Assembly (NCBI GenBank): GCA_024635575.1
Contig: JAGXIN010000018.1
Coordinates: forward strand, 1-35,802
Source of the DNA: Flavobacteriia bacterium
Lineage (GTDB): Bacteria; Bacteroidota; Bacteroidia; Flavobacteriales; Flavobacteriaceae
Direction: 5' to 3'
DNA length: 35,802 bases
Below are positions 1-9,781 of this stretch, one piece after another. The notes under the pieces are model-generated. The model saw only the letters and a list, made by a program, of their open reading frames with translations, did not search any database and was not told the origin of the DNA. The position numbers were made by a program, and so were the translations under genes. The number at the start of each line of letters is the position of its first letter. Within the stretch, counting starts at the first letter, position 1.

Positions 1-398
1 AGGACTTTATCACGTTGCACTAAAACTCCTTGTCCATCACCTTTATCACCATGACAAACAGTACAATTAATGGTATACAAAGCTTTTCCTTTTTCCAAGT
101 TCCCCTCGTTAACTTCTAAAGGAGACATTACTGTTTCTTTAGCTAATAAGTAACCCTCTTCGGTATTAGGAATTTCATAAGGTACTTCTCCTCTAAAAAT
201 AGTTCCTTCAACAGGTAATTGAGCTTCTAGCCCATTTTTAAAATTAGGATTTTCAGCATACGTTTCATAACCAACAGAAGTATACATATCTGTAGCAGCC
301 ATAAAACGAACATTTGGTTTACGCATAACGCCATCGCTACAAGAACTCAAACTTATCCCTATTAAAGTTATAGCTACTATGTTAAATATATGTTTCAT
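1..398 (-). CDS. actE: Alternative complex III subunit ActE, lipoprotein monoheme cytochrome c (partial, runs off the left edge)
   Basis: Minus-strand reading from ATG at 398: MKHIFNIVAITLIGISLSSCSDGVMRKPNVRFMAATDMYTSVGYETY...LEKGKALYTINCTVCHGDKGDGQG. It has a lipobox (LSSC) and a CTVCH heme motif, next to actD/actC. Absent from the ORF track because it is truncated. Confidence 0.88.
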   Translation of the reverse strand, partial: MKHIFNIVAITLIGISLSSCSDGVMRKPNVRFMAATDMYTSVGYETYAENPNFKNGLEAQLPVEGTIFRGEVPYEIPNTEEGYLLAKETVMSPLEVNEGNLEKGKALYTINCTVCHGDKGDGQGVLVQRDKV

Positions 399-403
399 AT
401 TCT

Positions 404-922
404 TTATGCTTTTATTTTGATTTCTTTAGCACCTGCTTTTTTCAGTAAGTCTTCTAAAGCATTTACATCGTCAGACACCGCTATTTCGATCATAAAGTGA
501 TCGTCGGTTGTTCTTGGATCAGGATTTTCGGCGTTTTTAAAAGGCCATAATTTACTGCGCATATAAAAGGTAATTACCATTAAGTGGGCGGCAAAAAATA
601 CTGTTAACTCAAACATAATCGGAACGAAAGCCGGCATATTTTCAGCAAAACTAAAACTAGGCTTACCGCCTATATTTTGCGGCCAATCGGCAATCATCAT
701 ATAATTCATCATCCAAACAGCAAAAGAGAAACCAATAACACCATAAATAAAAGCCATAATAGCAATTCGTGTATTTGGCAAACCTACTGCTTTTTCCAGC
801 CCGTGGACGGGGAAAGGCGTAAATATTTCTTCAATATGATACTCAGCAGCTCTTAAGTCTTTTACAGCGCTTAAAAGCACGTCGTCGTCATCGAAAATAG
901 CTTGTAACGTTTTATTACTCAT
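404..922 (-). CDS. actD: Alternative complex III subunit ActD (DUF3341 family)
   Basis: 172 aa, two predicted TM segments, 'LQAIFDDDDVLLSAVKDLRAAEYHIEEIFTPFPVHGLEKAVG' pattern; overlaps the actC start. Confidence 0.9.
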   Translation of the reverse strand: MSNKTLQAIFDDDDVLLSAVKDLRAAEYHIEEIFTPFPVHGLEKAVGLPNTRIAIMAFIYGVIGFSFAVWMMNYMMIADWPQNIGGKPSFSFAENMPAFVPIMFELTVFFAAHLMVITFYMRSKLWPFKNAENPDPRTTDDHFMIEIAVSDDVNALEDLLKKAGAKEIKIKA

Positions 923-2309
923 GATTATTTTCTCTTAATTTTTTATAATTTTCTCCAGATGATTTCAAAATACTCTTTAACTCTGCCTGTGCAATTACAG
1001 GAAATGTTCTGGCGTATAACAAAAATAAAACGAAGAAAAACCCAATTGTTCCAATAAAAATACCAACATCAACAAAAGTTGGTGAAAACATCGTCCAAGA
1101 TGAAGGCAAATGTCCGCGACTCAAACCAATTACAATAATGTCAAATCGTTCAAACCACATTCCTATATTTATAACAATAGAAATAAAGAATGACCATACA
1201 TAATTAGTTCTTAATTTTTTAAACCACAATGATTGCGGAATAATGAAATTACAAATTATCAATGCCCAAAAAGCCCACCAATATGGTCCTGTAGCGGCAC
1301 CAATTGATAAATAGATATAATCCTCATAACTACTTCCTGAGTACCATGCCAGAAAAAACTCTGTTATGTAGGCTACTGAAACAATACCTCCTGTTAAAAG
1401 GATTACTTTATTCATATTTTCAATATGAACTCTGGTTATGTACGCCTCCAAATTTGAAACCTTTCGCATAATTATCAACAGTGTTTGCACCATCGCGAAT
1501 CCTGAAAATATTGCCCCTGCAACAAAGTAAGGAGGGAAAATAGTACTATGCCATCCGGGAATAACCGATGTCGCAAAATCCATAGATACAATTGTATGAA
1601 CAGATAATACTAATGGTGTAGCCAAACCTGCCAACACCAATGAAACTTCTTCAAAACGTTGCCAATCTTTTAATCTGCCCGACCATCCAAAACTTAATAA
1701 GCTATATATTTTCTTCTGAAAAGGTCTTACCGCTCTATCTCTAAGCATTGCAAAATCAGGTAATAACCCAGTATACCAGAACACCAATGACACAGAAAGA
1801 TACGTTGAAATGGCAAAAACATCCCACAATAAAGGTGAGTTAAAATTAACCCATAATGAGCCTAATGCATTTGGTAAAGGCAATACATAAAATGCATTCC
1901 AAACTCTACCCATATGAATAATAGGAAATAAACCTGCCTGAAAAACGGCGAATATTGTCATTGCTTCAGCTGAACGATTGATTCCCATTCTCCATTTTTG
2001 TCTGAATAACAACAAAACGGCAGAAATTAATGTACCAGCGTGACCAATACCTACCCACCAAACAAAATTTGTAATATCCCAAGCCCAGTTAACTCTGTTG
2101 TTTAATCCCCAAACACCAATTCCAGTTCCAATAGTATAGGCAATACATCCTATTCCATATAAAAAGGCTACCAATGCTATTGTAAATGCAATCCACCATT
2201 TTTTGTTGGCTTTACCCTCCACAGGCGCAGCCACATCAACAGTAATGTCGTGATAACTTTTGTTACCATTTATTAATGGTTCTCTTATAGACGCTTCGTA
2301 ATGAGACAT
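915..2309 (-). CDS. actC: Alternative complex III subunit ActC (NrfD/PsrC-like polytopic membrane protein)
   Basis: 464 aa polytopic protein with NrfD-like motifs ('WWVGIGHAGTLISAVLLLFRQKWR', 'SVHTIVSMDFATSVIPGWHSTIFPPYFVAGAIFSG'). Confidence 0.93.
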   Translation of the reverse strand: MSHYEASIREPLINGNKSYHDITVDVAAPVEGKANKKWWIAFTIALVAFLYGIGCIAYTIGTGIGVWGLNNRVNWAWDITNFVWWVGIGHAGTLISAVLLLFRQKWRMGINRSAEAMTIFAVFQAGLFPIIHMGRVWNAFYVLPLPNALGSLWVNFNSPLLWDVFAISTYLSVSLVFWYTGLLPDFAMLRDRAVRPFQKKIYSLLSFGWSGRLKDWQRFEEVSLVLAGLATPLVLSVHTIVSMDFATSVIPGWHSTIFPPYFVAGAIFSGFAMVQTLLIIMRKVSNLEAYITRVHIENMNKVILLTGGIVSVAYITEFFLAWYSGSSYEDYIYLSIGAATGPYWWAFWALIICNFIIPQSLWFKKLRTNYVWSFFISIVINIGMWFERFDIIVIGLSRGHLPSSWTMFSPTFVDVGIFIGTIGFFFVLFLLYARTFPVIAQAELKSILKSSGENYKKLRENNHE

Positions 2310-2334
2310 AATATATTTTAAATCTTTATGATAG

Positions 2335-5300
2335 TTATGATTCTTCTGTATTTCTAACTTTAAGGTGATACATTACATTTGGTTTTGTACCAATTTCAGC
2401 TAAAAGATGATAAGTTCTATCATCTTCAATTAAATGTGCAACTTTACTTTCTTTATCATTTACATCTCCAAATACAATAGCTCCTGTTGGACAAGCACTT
2501 GAACACGCGGTTTGAAATTCTTCATCTTCAACAGGGCGGCTTTCTCTTTTGGCAGTTAAAATACTCAATTGTGTTTTTTGTAAACACATGGAACATTTTT
2601 CCATAACCCCTCTAGATCGAACCACAACATCAGGATTCAATACCATTCTTCCTAAATCATTGTTCATGTTAAAGTCGAATTCGTTATTTTCCGGATATCT
2701 AAACCAGTTAAACCTACGTACTTTATACGGACAGTTATTGGCGCAATATCTAGTTCCAATGCAACGGTTATATGCCATATGGTTTTGCCCCTGACGACCA
2801 TGTGAAGTTGCCGCCACAGGACAAACTGTTTCACAAGGTGCATGATTACAATGTTGACACATTACAGGTTGAAAAGCAACTTGAGGATTTTCAGAAGGGA
2901 TGGTCATTGTATTAAACATTTCACCCGTTCCAAAAATATCTTCTTCTTTCGCTTTTTCATTGGTCATATCTGAGGTATAATACCTGTCAATACGCAACCA
3001 ATGCATATCTCTGCTTACTCTAATTTCATGTTTACCTACAACAGGCACATTGTTTTCAGCATGGCAAGCTACAATACAAGCAGCGCATCCCGTGCAAGTA
3101 GCCAAATCTATTGATAAGTTAAAATGAGGCCCAATAGTGTCATCAAATTTCTCCCATAAATCTACACGTTCTGCTGGTACATCAACATGATTTAAAGAAA
3201 ATTCATGAGTTTTATTCCAATCTTCTTTTGGCTTATTGATATAATCTTCTAAAATTGTTTCTTTAATAATTTCATCACGTCCCATAATGGTGTGTTGCAA
3301 TTGAACACAAGCAAATTCGTGAACGCTTGCTGTTTTTTCAATTTCAACTGTTTGGAAATTATTAAAATTATGCATGAAAGCAAAAGCATTTACACCCGTC
3401 ATCATTTCCTTTTGCATTCCTGCTGTTCTTCCATAACCAACTGCCAAACCAATAGATCCGTTTGCCTGACCTGGCTGAATAAGAACCGGTACATTTTTTA
3501 ATGTTACGCCATTCACTTTAAGCGTTACAACGCTACCATTTAAAGCGCCATCGCTTACATTCCAATTCTCTAAGCCCAGCTTTACAGCATCAGCAGCTGA
3601 AATGGTCATGTAATTGTCCCAGGTAGTTCTTGTAATAGGATCTGGCAATTCTTGCAACCAAGGATTATTGGCTTGTTTGCCATCACCTAAACTAATTTTT
3701 GCATAAAGATTTAATTCAAAATCTGCAGGTATTGTTTGAGCCAATAAAGCCGATGCCGATGTTGACAAATCTACTTCATTCTTTACCAAAGGAATTTCAG
3801 TATTGCTAGCAAAAATACCATCATGCAATGCTTGATTCCATGAACCTCCATTTAAGATAGAATCCGACCAATTGTCTTTAATAAATTGATAATAGGTTTT
3901 ATTTTCACCCATCCAAATTAACATACTGTCTTCAAACTGACGTGTATCAAATAATTGTTTTATGGTAGGTTGCATTAAGCTATATTCTCCTGCCTGAAAC
4001 TGGGCATCACCCCAAGATTCTAAATAATGAGGAGTGGTGGCTACCAATTGCGATTGCAATGCGGTCTCGTCATTTGACATGGTGCAATTGACAGATAATT
4101 TAACTTTCTTTAATGCCTTATTAAATGCCTCAGCATTTGCCAAAGAATAAGAAGGATTGCTATTGTAAATGAATAATGCACCAACTTTTCCGGCTGCCAT
4201 ATCAGCAACTAAATTGGCAACATCATTATCATTCCCGGCTTTTACAAATCGTGGTGTTGTGATATCGTACACTTCAGATTTCAAAAATTCATTTAAGGAA
4301 TTCGCAATTAATTGCGCGTTTATATCTTGAATTCCTGTAACAACAACTGCCTTACTGCCTGCCTGTTTTAGAAGATCTGCTGTTTTTTTTATGGATGCAT
4401 CTGCAACAGTTTCTTTTGAAGGAAGACTATTTCCAGTTACAGCATTGTATAAATTAATAAGTGCATAAACTTGTTCAGAAGGTTTTATTGGAAACCTATT
4501 GTCTGCATTTGCACCTGTTAATGATAAGTTTGATTCAAATTGAAGGTGTTTAGACATTTTGCCATTTACAGGAACCCTGCTTTTCGCATAAGTTGCGCTA
4601 TATTGACCACCTTGCCAGTCACCTAAAAAATCTGCCCCAACAGAAACTATTACTGACGCTTTCTCAAATTTATATGTTGGAAGGGCTCTTAAACCATACA
4701 TAGTTTCAAAAGCATCTAATGCCGCACTTTCTGTTAAGGCATCATAAACAACATGAGAGACATTCCCATATAATTGTGAGAAGTTTTCAATTACTTTTTT
4801 AGTGGAAGGACTTGCTGTTGATCCAGTTAAAATAACAATTTTCTCATTGGTGTTTTTTAGGGACTCTAAAGTATCAATTACCTTTTTATCTAAATCCGAC
4901 CATTTTATTGCTTCACCATTGTCCAATGGTCCTCTTAATCTGTTATTGTCATATAAAGATAAAACTGATGCCTGAACCCTAGCTGATGTAGCTCCCCAAT
5001 TTTCAGCCATTTTATTCGGCTCAATCTTAATTGGTCGTCCTTCTCTAACTTTTACCAATATGTTTGCAATATCAGAACCATCAGAAATAATAGAAGCATA
5101 ATAATTTGCCACCCCTGGAATAATATTGTCAGGTTTAATAACATAAGGAATAGATTTTACCACAGGACCTTCGCATGAAGCTAAAGTTACTGCCGCTGTG
5201 GTAAATCCAACATATTTAAGGAAATCGCGTCGCGTTGTTGCTGATTGGGATAAATTTTCTTTATCTCCTAAAAACTCATAGTTAGGTATTTCTTCTACAA

Positions 5301-5385
5301 ATTCTTTTTGCATTAAGCTTTCAACAATAGGACTATCGGATTTGAGTTCTTCAACGCTTCTCCAGTATTTCTTATTTGATGCCAT
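2335..5385 (-). CDS. actB: Alternative complex III subunit ActB (molybdopterin-oxidoreductase-like plus Fe-S ferredoxin domain; TAT and lipobox-like N-terminus)
   Basis: 1016 aa; 'TTRRDFLKYVGFTTAAVTLASC' N-terminus; Fe-S cysteine sets CTGCAACIVAC, CQHCNHAPCETVCP, CIGTRYCANNCP, CSMC...CSSACP. Confidence 0.94.
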   Translation of the reverse strand: MASNKKYWRSVEELKSDSPIVESLMQKEFVEEIPNYEFLGDKENLSQSATTRRDFLKYVGFTTAAVTLASCEGPVVKSIPYVIKPDNIIPGVANYYASIISDGSDIANILVKVREGRPIKIEPNKMAENWGATSARVQASVLSLYDNNRLRGPLDNGEAIKWSDLDKKVIDTLESLKNTNEKIVILTGSTASPSTKKVIENFSQLYGNVSHVVYDALTESAALDAFETMYGLRALPTYKFEKASVIVSVGADFLGDWQGGQYSATYAKSRVPVNGKMSKHLQFESNLSLTGANADNRFPIKPSEQVYALINLYNAVTGNSLPSKETVADASIKKTADLLKQAGSKAVVVTGIQDINAQLIANSLNEFLKSEVYDITTPRFVKAGNDNDVANLVADMAAGKVGALFIYNSNPSYSLANAEAFNKALKKVKLSVNCTMSNDETALQSQLVATTPHYLESWGDAQFQAGEYSLMQPTIKQLFDTRQFEDSMLIWMGENKTYYQFIKDNWSDSILNGGSWNQALHDGIFASNTEIPLVKNEVDLSTSASALLAQTIPADFELNLYAKISLGDGKQANNPWLQELPDPITRTTWDNYMTISAADAVKLGLENWNVSDGALNGSVVTLKVNGVTLKNVPVLIQPGQANGSIGLAVGYGRTAGMQKEMMTGVNAFAFMHNFNNFQTVEIEKTASVHEFACVQLQHTIMGRDEIIKETILEDYINKPKEDWNKTHEFSLNHVDVPAERVDLWEKFDDTIGPHFNLSIDLATCTGCAACIVACHAENNVPVVGKHEIRVSRDMHWLRIDRYYTSDMTNEKAKEEDIFGTGEMFNTMTIPSENPQVAFQPVMCQHCNHAPCETVCPVAATSHGRQGQNHMAYNRCIGTRYCANNCPYKVRRFNWFRYPENNEFDFNMNNDLGRMVLNPDVVVRSRGVMEKCSMCLQKTQLSILTAKRESRPVEDEEFQTACSSACPTGAIVFGDVNDKESKVAHLIEDDRTYHLLAEIGTKPNVMYHLKVRNTEES

Positions 5386-5413
5386 TGTTTATAATCGTAT
5401 TATCTAAATTTTA

Positions 5414-7006
5414 TTAATAGTGACATTTACCACATTCTTGTCCACCCAATTGGGCTACAGTAACTTTTTCTATACCGTATTTTTTCGATAATTGGTCATG
5501 GATATTTTTATAATAACCATTAGTTTTCATATCAACTTCAGTTGTTTTGTGACAATCTATACACCAGCCCATTGTTAATTTTGAAAACTGTTTCACTTCA
5601 ACCATTGTTTCAACAGGACCGTGGCATTTTTGACAGGTGATCGCCCCAACAGTTACATGCTGCGAATGATTGAAATAGGCAAAATCAGCCAAATTATGAA
5701 TTCGAACCCATTCAACAGGTTTTTGCTCATAACCTTCTATGTATTTTACATTTTCTTTATCCCAACCAACTGCATCGTATATTTTTTGAATTTCTTTATC
5801 CAAATCTGCTTTCGTATAGTCTCCAAACAACTCACCTTTATATTCTGAAACTGATTTGTGACAATTCATACATACATTTACAGATGGTATGCCAGAAGTT
5901 TTACTGTTTTTTGCTGAAGAATGACAGTACTGACAGTCTATTTTATTGTCTCCAGAATGCACGGCATGTGAAAATACTATTGGTTGAATAGGCTGATATC
6001 CTGTATCTACTCCAACCTGCATAAAAAAGCCAAATATCAAGTATGCACTTCCTAACAAAACAAACATTAAAGCCAAGAAACGCAAAAAAGGACTAAAAAA
6101 CATTGCTTTTAAAATGCTTTCTCCTTTCTCCTCTAATAATTCTTCATCTGTTAATTTTTTGGTTTTGGCATCAATAATTGTTTTTGTCGCTATAATTAAT
6201 GATAAAGCCAGTAAAGCAAAAATCGTTATTGCAAGTGTTGGTAAAACACCAAGACCTGGTTTATTGAAAATTTCTTCACCTGCTGAAGAAGTTGTTGTTA
6301 CAGCCGTTTCTTTAACATCGCCGACAGCCATATATTTTAAAACATCTTCAATATCCTGATCCGAAAGTTGCGGAAAAGGTGTCATTGCAATTGGAGAATA
6401 TTCAGACGCTGTTTTTGCCAACGGATCCCCAGATGCAACTAAAGCTGCATTGTCTTTTATCCATAATTTTAACCACTCCTCATCATACTTTTCTTCAATA
6501 TGCAAAAGTGGCGGACCAATTAACTTTCCTTCCAATTTGTGGCATGCTGCACAATTTGTCTTAAAAATTTGCTTACCGCGTTCCACTCCCGGGTCAACTT
6601 CCTGTTTTTCGGGAACAACTTCAGCAGCCGCTGGCTCACCTTTGGTATATTCTAAAATATCAATAATATCCTGATCAGACAATTGAGGATTTGGAGTCAT
6701 TGGCAATTTGTTGTTCTCTTCGAAAACCTGAATTGCTAATTTATCTCCTGACTTAATCATTCCAGGACTATCTCTAATCCAGGAAATAAGCCAATCTTGG
6801 TCTCTTTTCTCTGTAATACCCTCTAATGCAGGACCTATCAATCTTTTGTCTAATCTATGGCAAGCAGCACATATGGATTTAAAAAGTTTCTCTCCATTTG
6901 CCGGATCAGCTTGTTGTGCAGATAAATTAAATGAAAAAAAGAATAGAAAAGCAAGACTACTAATGATTAATCTTGATAATGGACTGTGTTGTTTCACACT
7001 TTTCAT
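5414..7006 (-). CDS. actA: Alternative complex III subunit ActA, multiheme cytochrome c with two tandem N-terminal monoheme domains
   Basis: 530 aa with seven CxxCH motifs: CAACH, CAACH, CQYCH, CMNCH, CQKCH, CIDCH, CGKCH. Signal peptide plus internal TM segments. Confidence 0.92.
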   Translation of the reverse strand: MKSVKQHSPLSRLIISSLAFLFFFSFNLSAQQADPANGEKLFKSICAACHRLDKRLIGPALEGITEKRDQDWLISWIRDSPGMIKSGDKLAIQVFEENNKLPMTPNPQLSDQDIIDILEYTKGEPAAAEVVPEKQEVDPGVERGKQIFKTNCAACHKLEGKLIGPPLLHIEEKYDEEWLKLWIKDNAALVASGDPLAKTASEYSPIAMTPFPQLSDQDIEDVLKYMAVGDVKETAVTTTSSAGEEIFNKPGLGVLPTLAITIFALLALSLIIATKTIIDAKTKKLTDEELLEEKGESILKAMFFSPFLRFLALMFVLLGSAYLIFGFFMQVGVDTGYQPIQPIVFSHAVHSGDNKIDCQYCHSSAKNSKTSGIPSVNVCMNCHKSVSEYKGELFGDYTKADLDKEIQKIYDAVGWDKENVKYIEGYEQKPVEWVRIHNLADFAYFNHSQHVTVGAITCQKCHGPVETMVEVKQFSKLTMGWCIDCHKTTEVDMKTNGYYKNIHDQLSKKYGIEKVTVAQLGGQECGKCHY

Positions 7007-7090
7007 ATTTATAAAGATATTTTCTTTCTAGTTTGGTATAATATTTTCATATATATAAAATATGACTTAAATCATATTTTAAGGTTTCGA

Positions 7091-7098
7091 CAAAAGTA
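7091..7098 (-). promoter_or_regulatory. Candidate Bacteroidota -7 element (TACTTTTG on minus strand) for the act operon
   Basis: Plus strand 'caaaagta' reads TACTTTTG on minus, matching TAnnTTTG about 85 nt upstream of the actA ATG. No clear -33 TTG seen. Confidence 0.5.
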
Positions 7099-7222
7099 GC
7101 ATATAATAATAAAACTTAAAATGTAAAAATTATGTTAAATGTAATTTATATTCATTCTAAATAACTAATTCGTAGTCATTCATTTCAAGGAAAATTATAA
7201 ATTTGAAAAATATATAAATATT

Positions 7223-7588
7223 ATGAATAAATTATCATTTAGAGCAATAGTTCTTGTTTTTTTTACAATTTTTATTACCAACTCATATTCACAAAGTGAA
7301 AACGAAAAGATTAACTCCTTAATTGAACAAAAAAAGGCATTTAATAAATCAAATAAAAATATAATTGTCTTTAAAATTCAAATTTATAACGGGAATGAAA
7401 CTCAGGCTTATGCCATTAAGAGAAATTTTGAAGCTGATTTTCCTGAATATCGTACAAAAATTATTTATAAAACTCCTGAGTGGAAAACACATGCGGGAAA
7501 CTTTAGAACGCGATTGGAAGCTGACAGAGCTCTAAATATTGTCAAAGAAAAATATGCAGGAGCCATTGTTTTGGAAGCAAAAATTTAA
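7223..7588 (+). CDS. SPOR-domain-containing secreted protein
   Basis: 121 aa, signal peptide, 'IVFKIQIYNGNETQAYAIKRNFEADFPEYRTKIIYKTPEWKTHAGNFRTRLEADRAL' typical of SPOR domains. Confidence 0.8.
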   Translation: MNKLSFRAIVLVFFTIFITNSYSQSENEKINSLIEQKKAFNKSNKNIIVFKIQIYNGNETQAYAIKRNFEADFPEYRTKIIYKTPEWKTHAGNFRTRLEADRALNIVKEKYAGAIVLEAKI

Positions 7589-7605
7589 ATTTTTACTTTT
7601 TAATG

Positions 7606-7683
7606 TATCAGGTATCTGGTATCAGGAATCAGGAATCATAAATTTTGGAACTTTCAACTTTTAACTTTCAACTTTTAACTTTA
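7606..7683. repeat. Degenerate heptamer tandem arrays (TATCAGG-like x5, AACTTTY-like x5)
   Basis: Direct reading: TATCAGG TATCTGG TATCAGG AATCAGG AATCATA (7606-7640) and AACTTTC AACTTTT AACTTTC AACTTTT AACTTTA (7649-7683). Confidence 0.85.
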
Positions 7684-9663
7684 TTAAATCACTCTGTTCA
7701 ACCTTTCAAACAAACGATTTTTTAAGTTGTTGTAATCTACGATAGATTCCATTATTTTATCCCTTTCTACTTCAACACCAACATCAGTAATTAATGAATT
7801 TATTTTTTGTTCGATAAGAATACGGCGTATATTATAAATTGCATCAAGAACCATTTTTGAAAGGTCACTTTTTTTGCTTTTTGTAATAATATTTTTACGT
7901 TCCCAGTTACTCAAAACATGCCTTTCATCGTCCATTAAAATTGTGGTGACCAAATTGGCCACTTCATTATTTTCATGATTCACCAACATGTCCACAGAAA
8001 TAGTTTCCTCCTGATTCAATTGATAAATTATTTCGTAGTAAATATGTTTAAATGTTTCATCGGTAAATTCCACCTCATCATCATGCAAATTCAAATAGAT
8101 CTCCTTCGAAACCATATTGCTGAATTTCACCTTCTTTATGGGATGAAAATCGTGATCCTCTGGTTCTTCACCTGCCACAAAATCTACAAATTCAACTTCA
8201 TTGTTACCATATAGCAATAAAATTTTTATAATTTCCCTTTCATACTTTTGAAGCTCATTAACCCTTTCGTATTGCGGTGTTTTTTGCAATATTGGCTCTG
8301 TAGGTTTTTCCTGAACAGGCCTTTTGGAGGCGTCTCTTTGTTCTTTTTTATCAATTTGGGCCAACTCACTGAACAATACATTTTCAGAAATATCCATGAT
8401 TCGAGAACATTCCTGAATATAAACTTCACGCTGAATTCGGTCGGGAATTTTAGAAATACTGACTACAATATCCCTTATTAATCCAGCTTTTTTAACAGGG
8501 TCATGCTGTGCATCTTCCATCAATAAAGAAACTTTAAAATTGATGAAATCTTTGGAATTTTGTTTAAGGTATTCTTTGAGCTCCTGGCTTGTTACCTTTT
8601 TGGAAAAACTGTCGGGATCATCGCCATCCGGAAACATCACCACTTTAACATTTAAGCCTTGCTCTAAAATTAAATCAATTCCTCTAATTGAAGCGCGCAT
8701 TCCAGCCGCATCTCCATCAAAAAGAATCGTGACATTCTTTGTAAGTCGGTTTATCAATCGGATTTGATTTTCAGAAAGTGCTGTGCCAGAAGAGGACACC
8801 ACATTTTCAATACCTGCTTGGTTTAATGAAATTACATCGGTATAACCTTCAACCAAAAAGCAATTGTCTTCTTTAGCAATGCTTTGTTTTGCATAATAAA
8901 TACCATATAAAACATTGCCCTTATGGTAAATTTCGCTTTCAGGCGAATTTAAATATTTGGCAGCTTTTTTGTCGTTGATTAAAATTCTTCCACCAAAACC
9001 AAGAACCCTGCCGCTCATACTGTGAATAGGAAACATCACACGGCCTTTAAAACGATCGAATTGTTTGGTTCCTGTAGAGGAAAGTAAATCGTCTTTAACA
9101 ATGGTCAGTCCTGTAGATTCAAGATATTTTAGATTGTACCCCTTATTCAATGCCTCACTTGTAAAAGCTTCCCACTCGTTCAGTGAATACCCCAATTGAA
9201 ATTTCTTAATTGTTTTATCGCTAAAACCACGTTCCTTAAAATAACTTAACCCAATTGCTTTTCCCTGTTCACTTTCAAGCAAAGTTGTATGAAAATAATC
9301 GCGTGCATACTCAGAAACAATATACATGCTTTCGCGTTCATCAGCCTGATGTTTTTGTTCATTGCTTTGTTCGGTTTCCTCAATTTCAATATTGTATTTT
9401 TTTGCCAAGAACCGAATGGCTTCCGGATAGGAATAATGTTCCTGCTCCATTAAAAAAGTAACTACATTCCCTCCTTTTCCAGAACTGAAATCTTTCCAGA
9501 TCTGTTTAACCGGAGAAACCATAAACGATGGACTTCTTTCTTCAGAAAAAGGACTTAATCCTTTAAAATTGCTTCCCGATTTTTTCAATTGAACAAACTC
9601 GCCGATTACCTCCTCAACACGAGCCGTTTCAAAAACTTTATCTATGGTACTTCTGGAAATCAA
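7684..9663 (-). CDS. dnaG: DNA primase DnaG (zinc ligands of the N-terminal domain absent)
   Basis: 659 aa; 'FKGLSPFSEERSPSFMVSPVKQIWKDFSSGKGGNVVTFLM', TOPRIM 'CFLVEGYTDVISLNQAGIENVVSSSGTALSENQIRLI...VTILFDGDAAGMRA'. Confidence 0.97.
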   Translation of the reverse strand: MISRSTIDKVFETARVEEVIGEFVQLKKSGSNFKGLSPFSEERSPSFMVSPVKQIWKDFSSGKGGNVVTFLMEQEHYSYPEAIRFLAKKYNIEIEETEQSNEQKHQADERESMYIVSEYARDYFHTTLLESEQGKAIGLSYFKERGFSDKTIKKFQLGYSLNEWEAFTSEALNKGYNLKYLESTGLTIVKDDLLSSTGTKQFDRFKGRVMFPIHSMSGRVLGFGGRILINDKKAAKYLNSPESEIYHKGNVLYGIYYAKQSIAKEDNCFLVEGYTDVISLNQAGIENVVSSSGTALSENQIRLINRLTKNVTILFDGDAAGMRASIRGIDLILEQGLNVKVVMFPDGDDPDSFSKKVTSQELKEYLKQNSKDFINFKVSLLMEDAQHDPVKKAGLIRDIVVSISKIPDRIQREVYIQECSRIMDISENVLFSELAQIDKKEQRDASKRPVQEKPTEPILQKTPQYERVNELQKYEREIIKILLLYGNNEVEFVDFVAGEEPEDHDFHPIKKVKFSNMVSKEIYLNLHDDEVEFTDETFKHIYYEIIYQLNQEETISVDMLVNHENNEVANLVTTILMDDERHVLSNWERKNIITKSKKSDLSKMVLDAIYNIRRILIEQKINSLITDVGVEVERDKIMESIVDYNNLKNRLFERLNRVI

Positions 9664-9714
9664 TGGTAGTTGTTTTTTTTGTATTTTAAGTTTTCTAATT
9701 TACAATTATTACTG

Positions 9715-9757
9715 ACAAAAAAAACTGTCCAAGGATTTTTAACCTTTAAAACAGTTT
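9715..9757 (-). terminator. Putative intrinsic terminator downstream of clpX
   Basis: Minus strand AAACTGT...AAAGG-loop-CCTT..ACAGTTTTTTTTG: stem followed by a T run just after the clpX stop. Confidence 0.55.
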
Positions 9758-9781
9758 CTTTTGAATTTATATATTTTAGCT

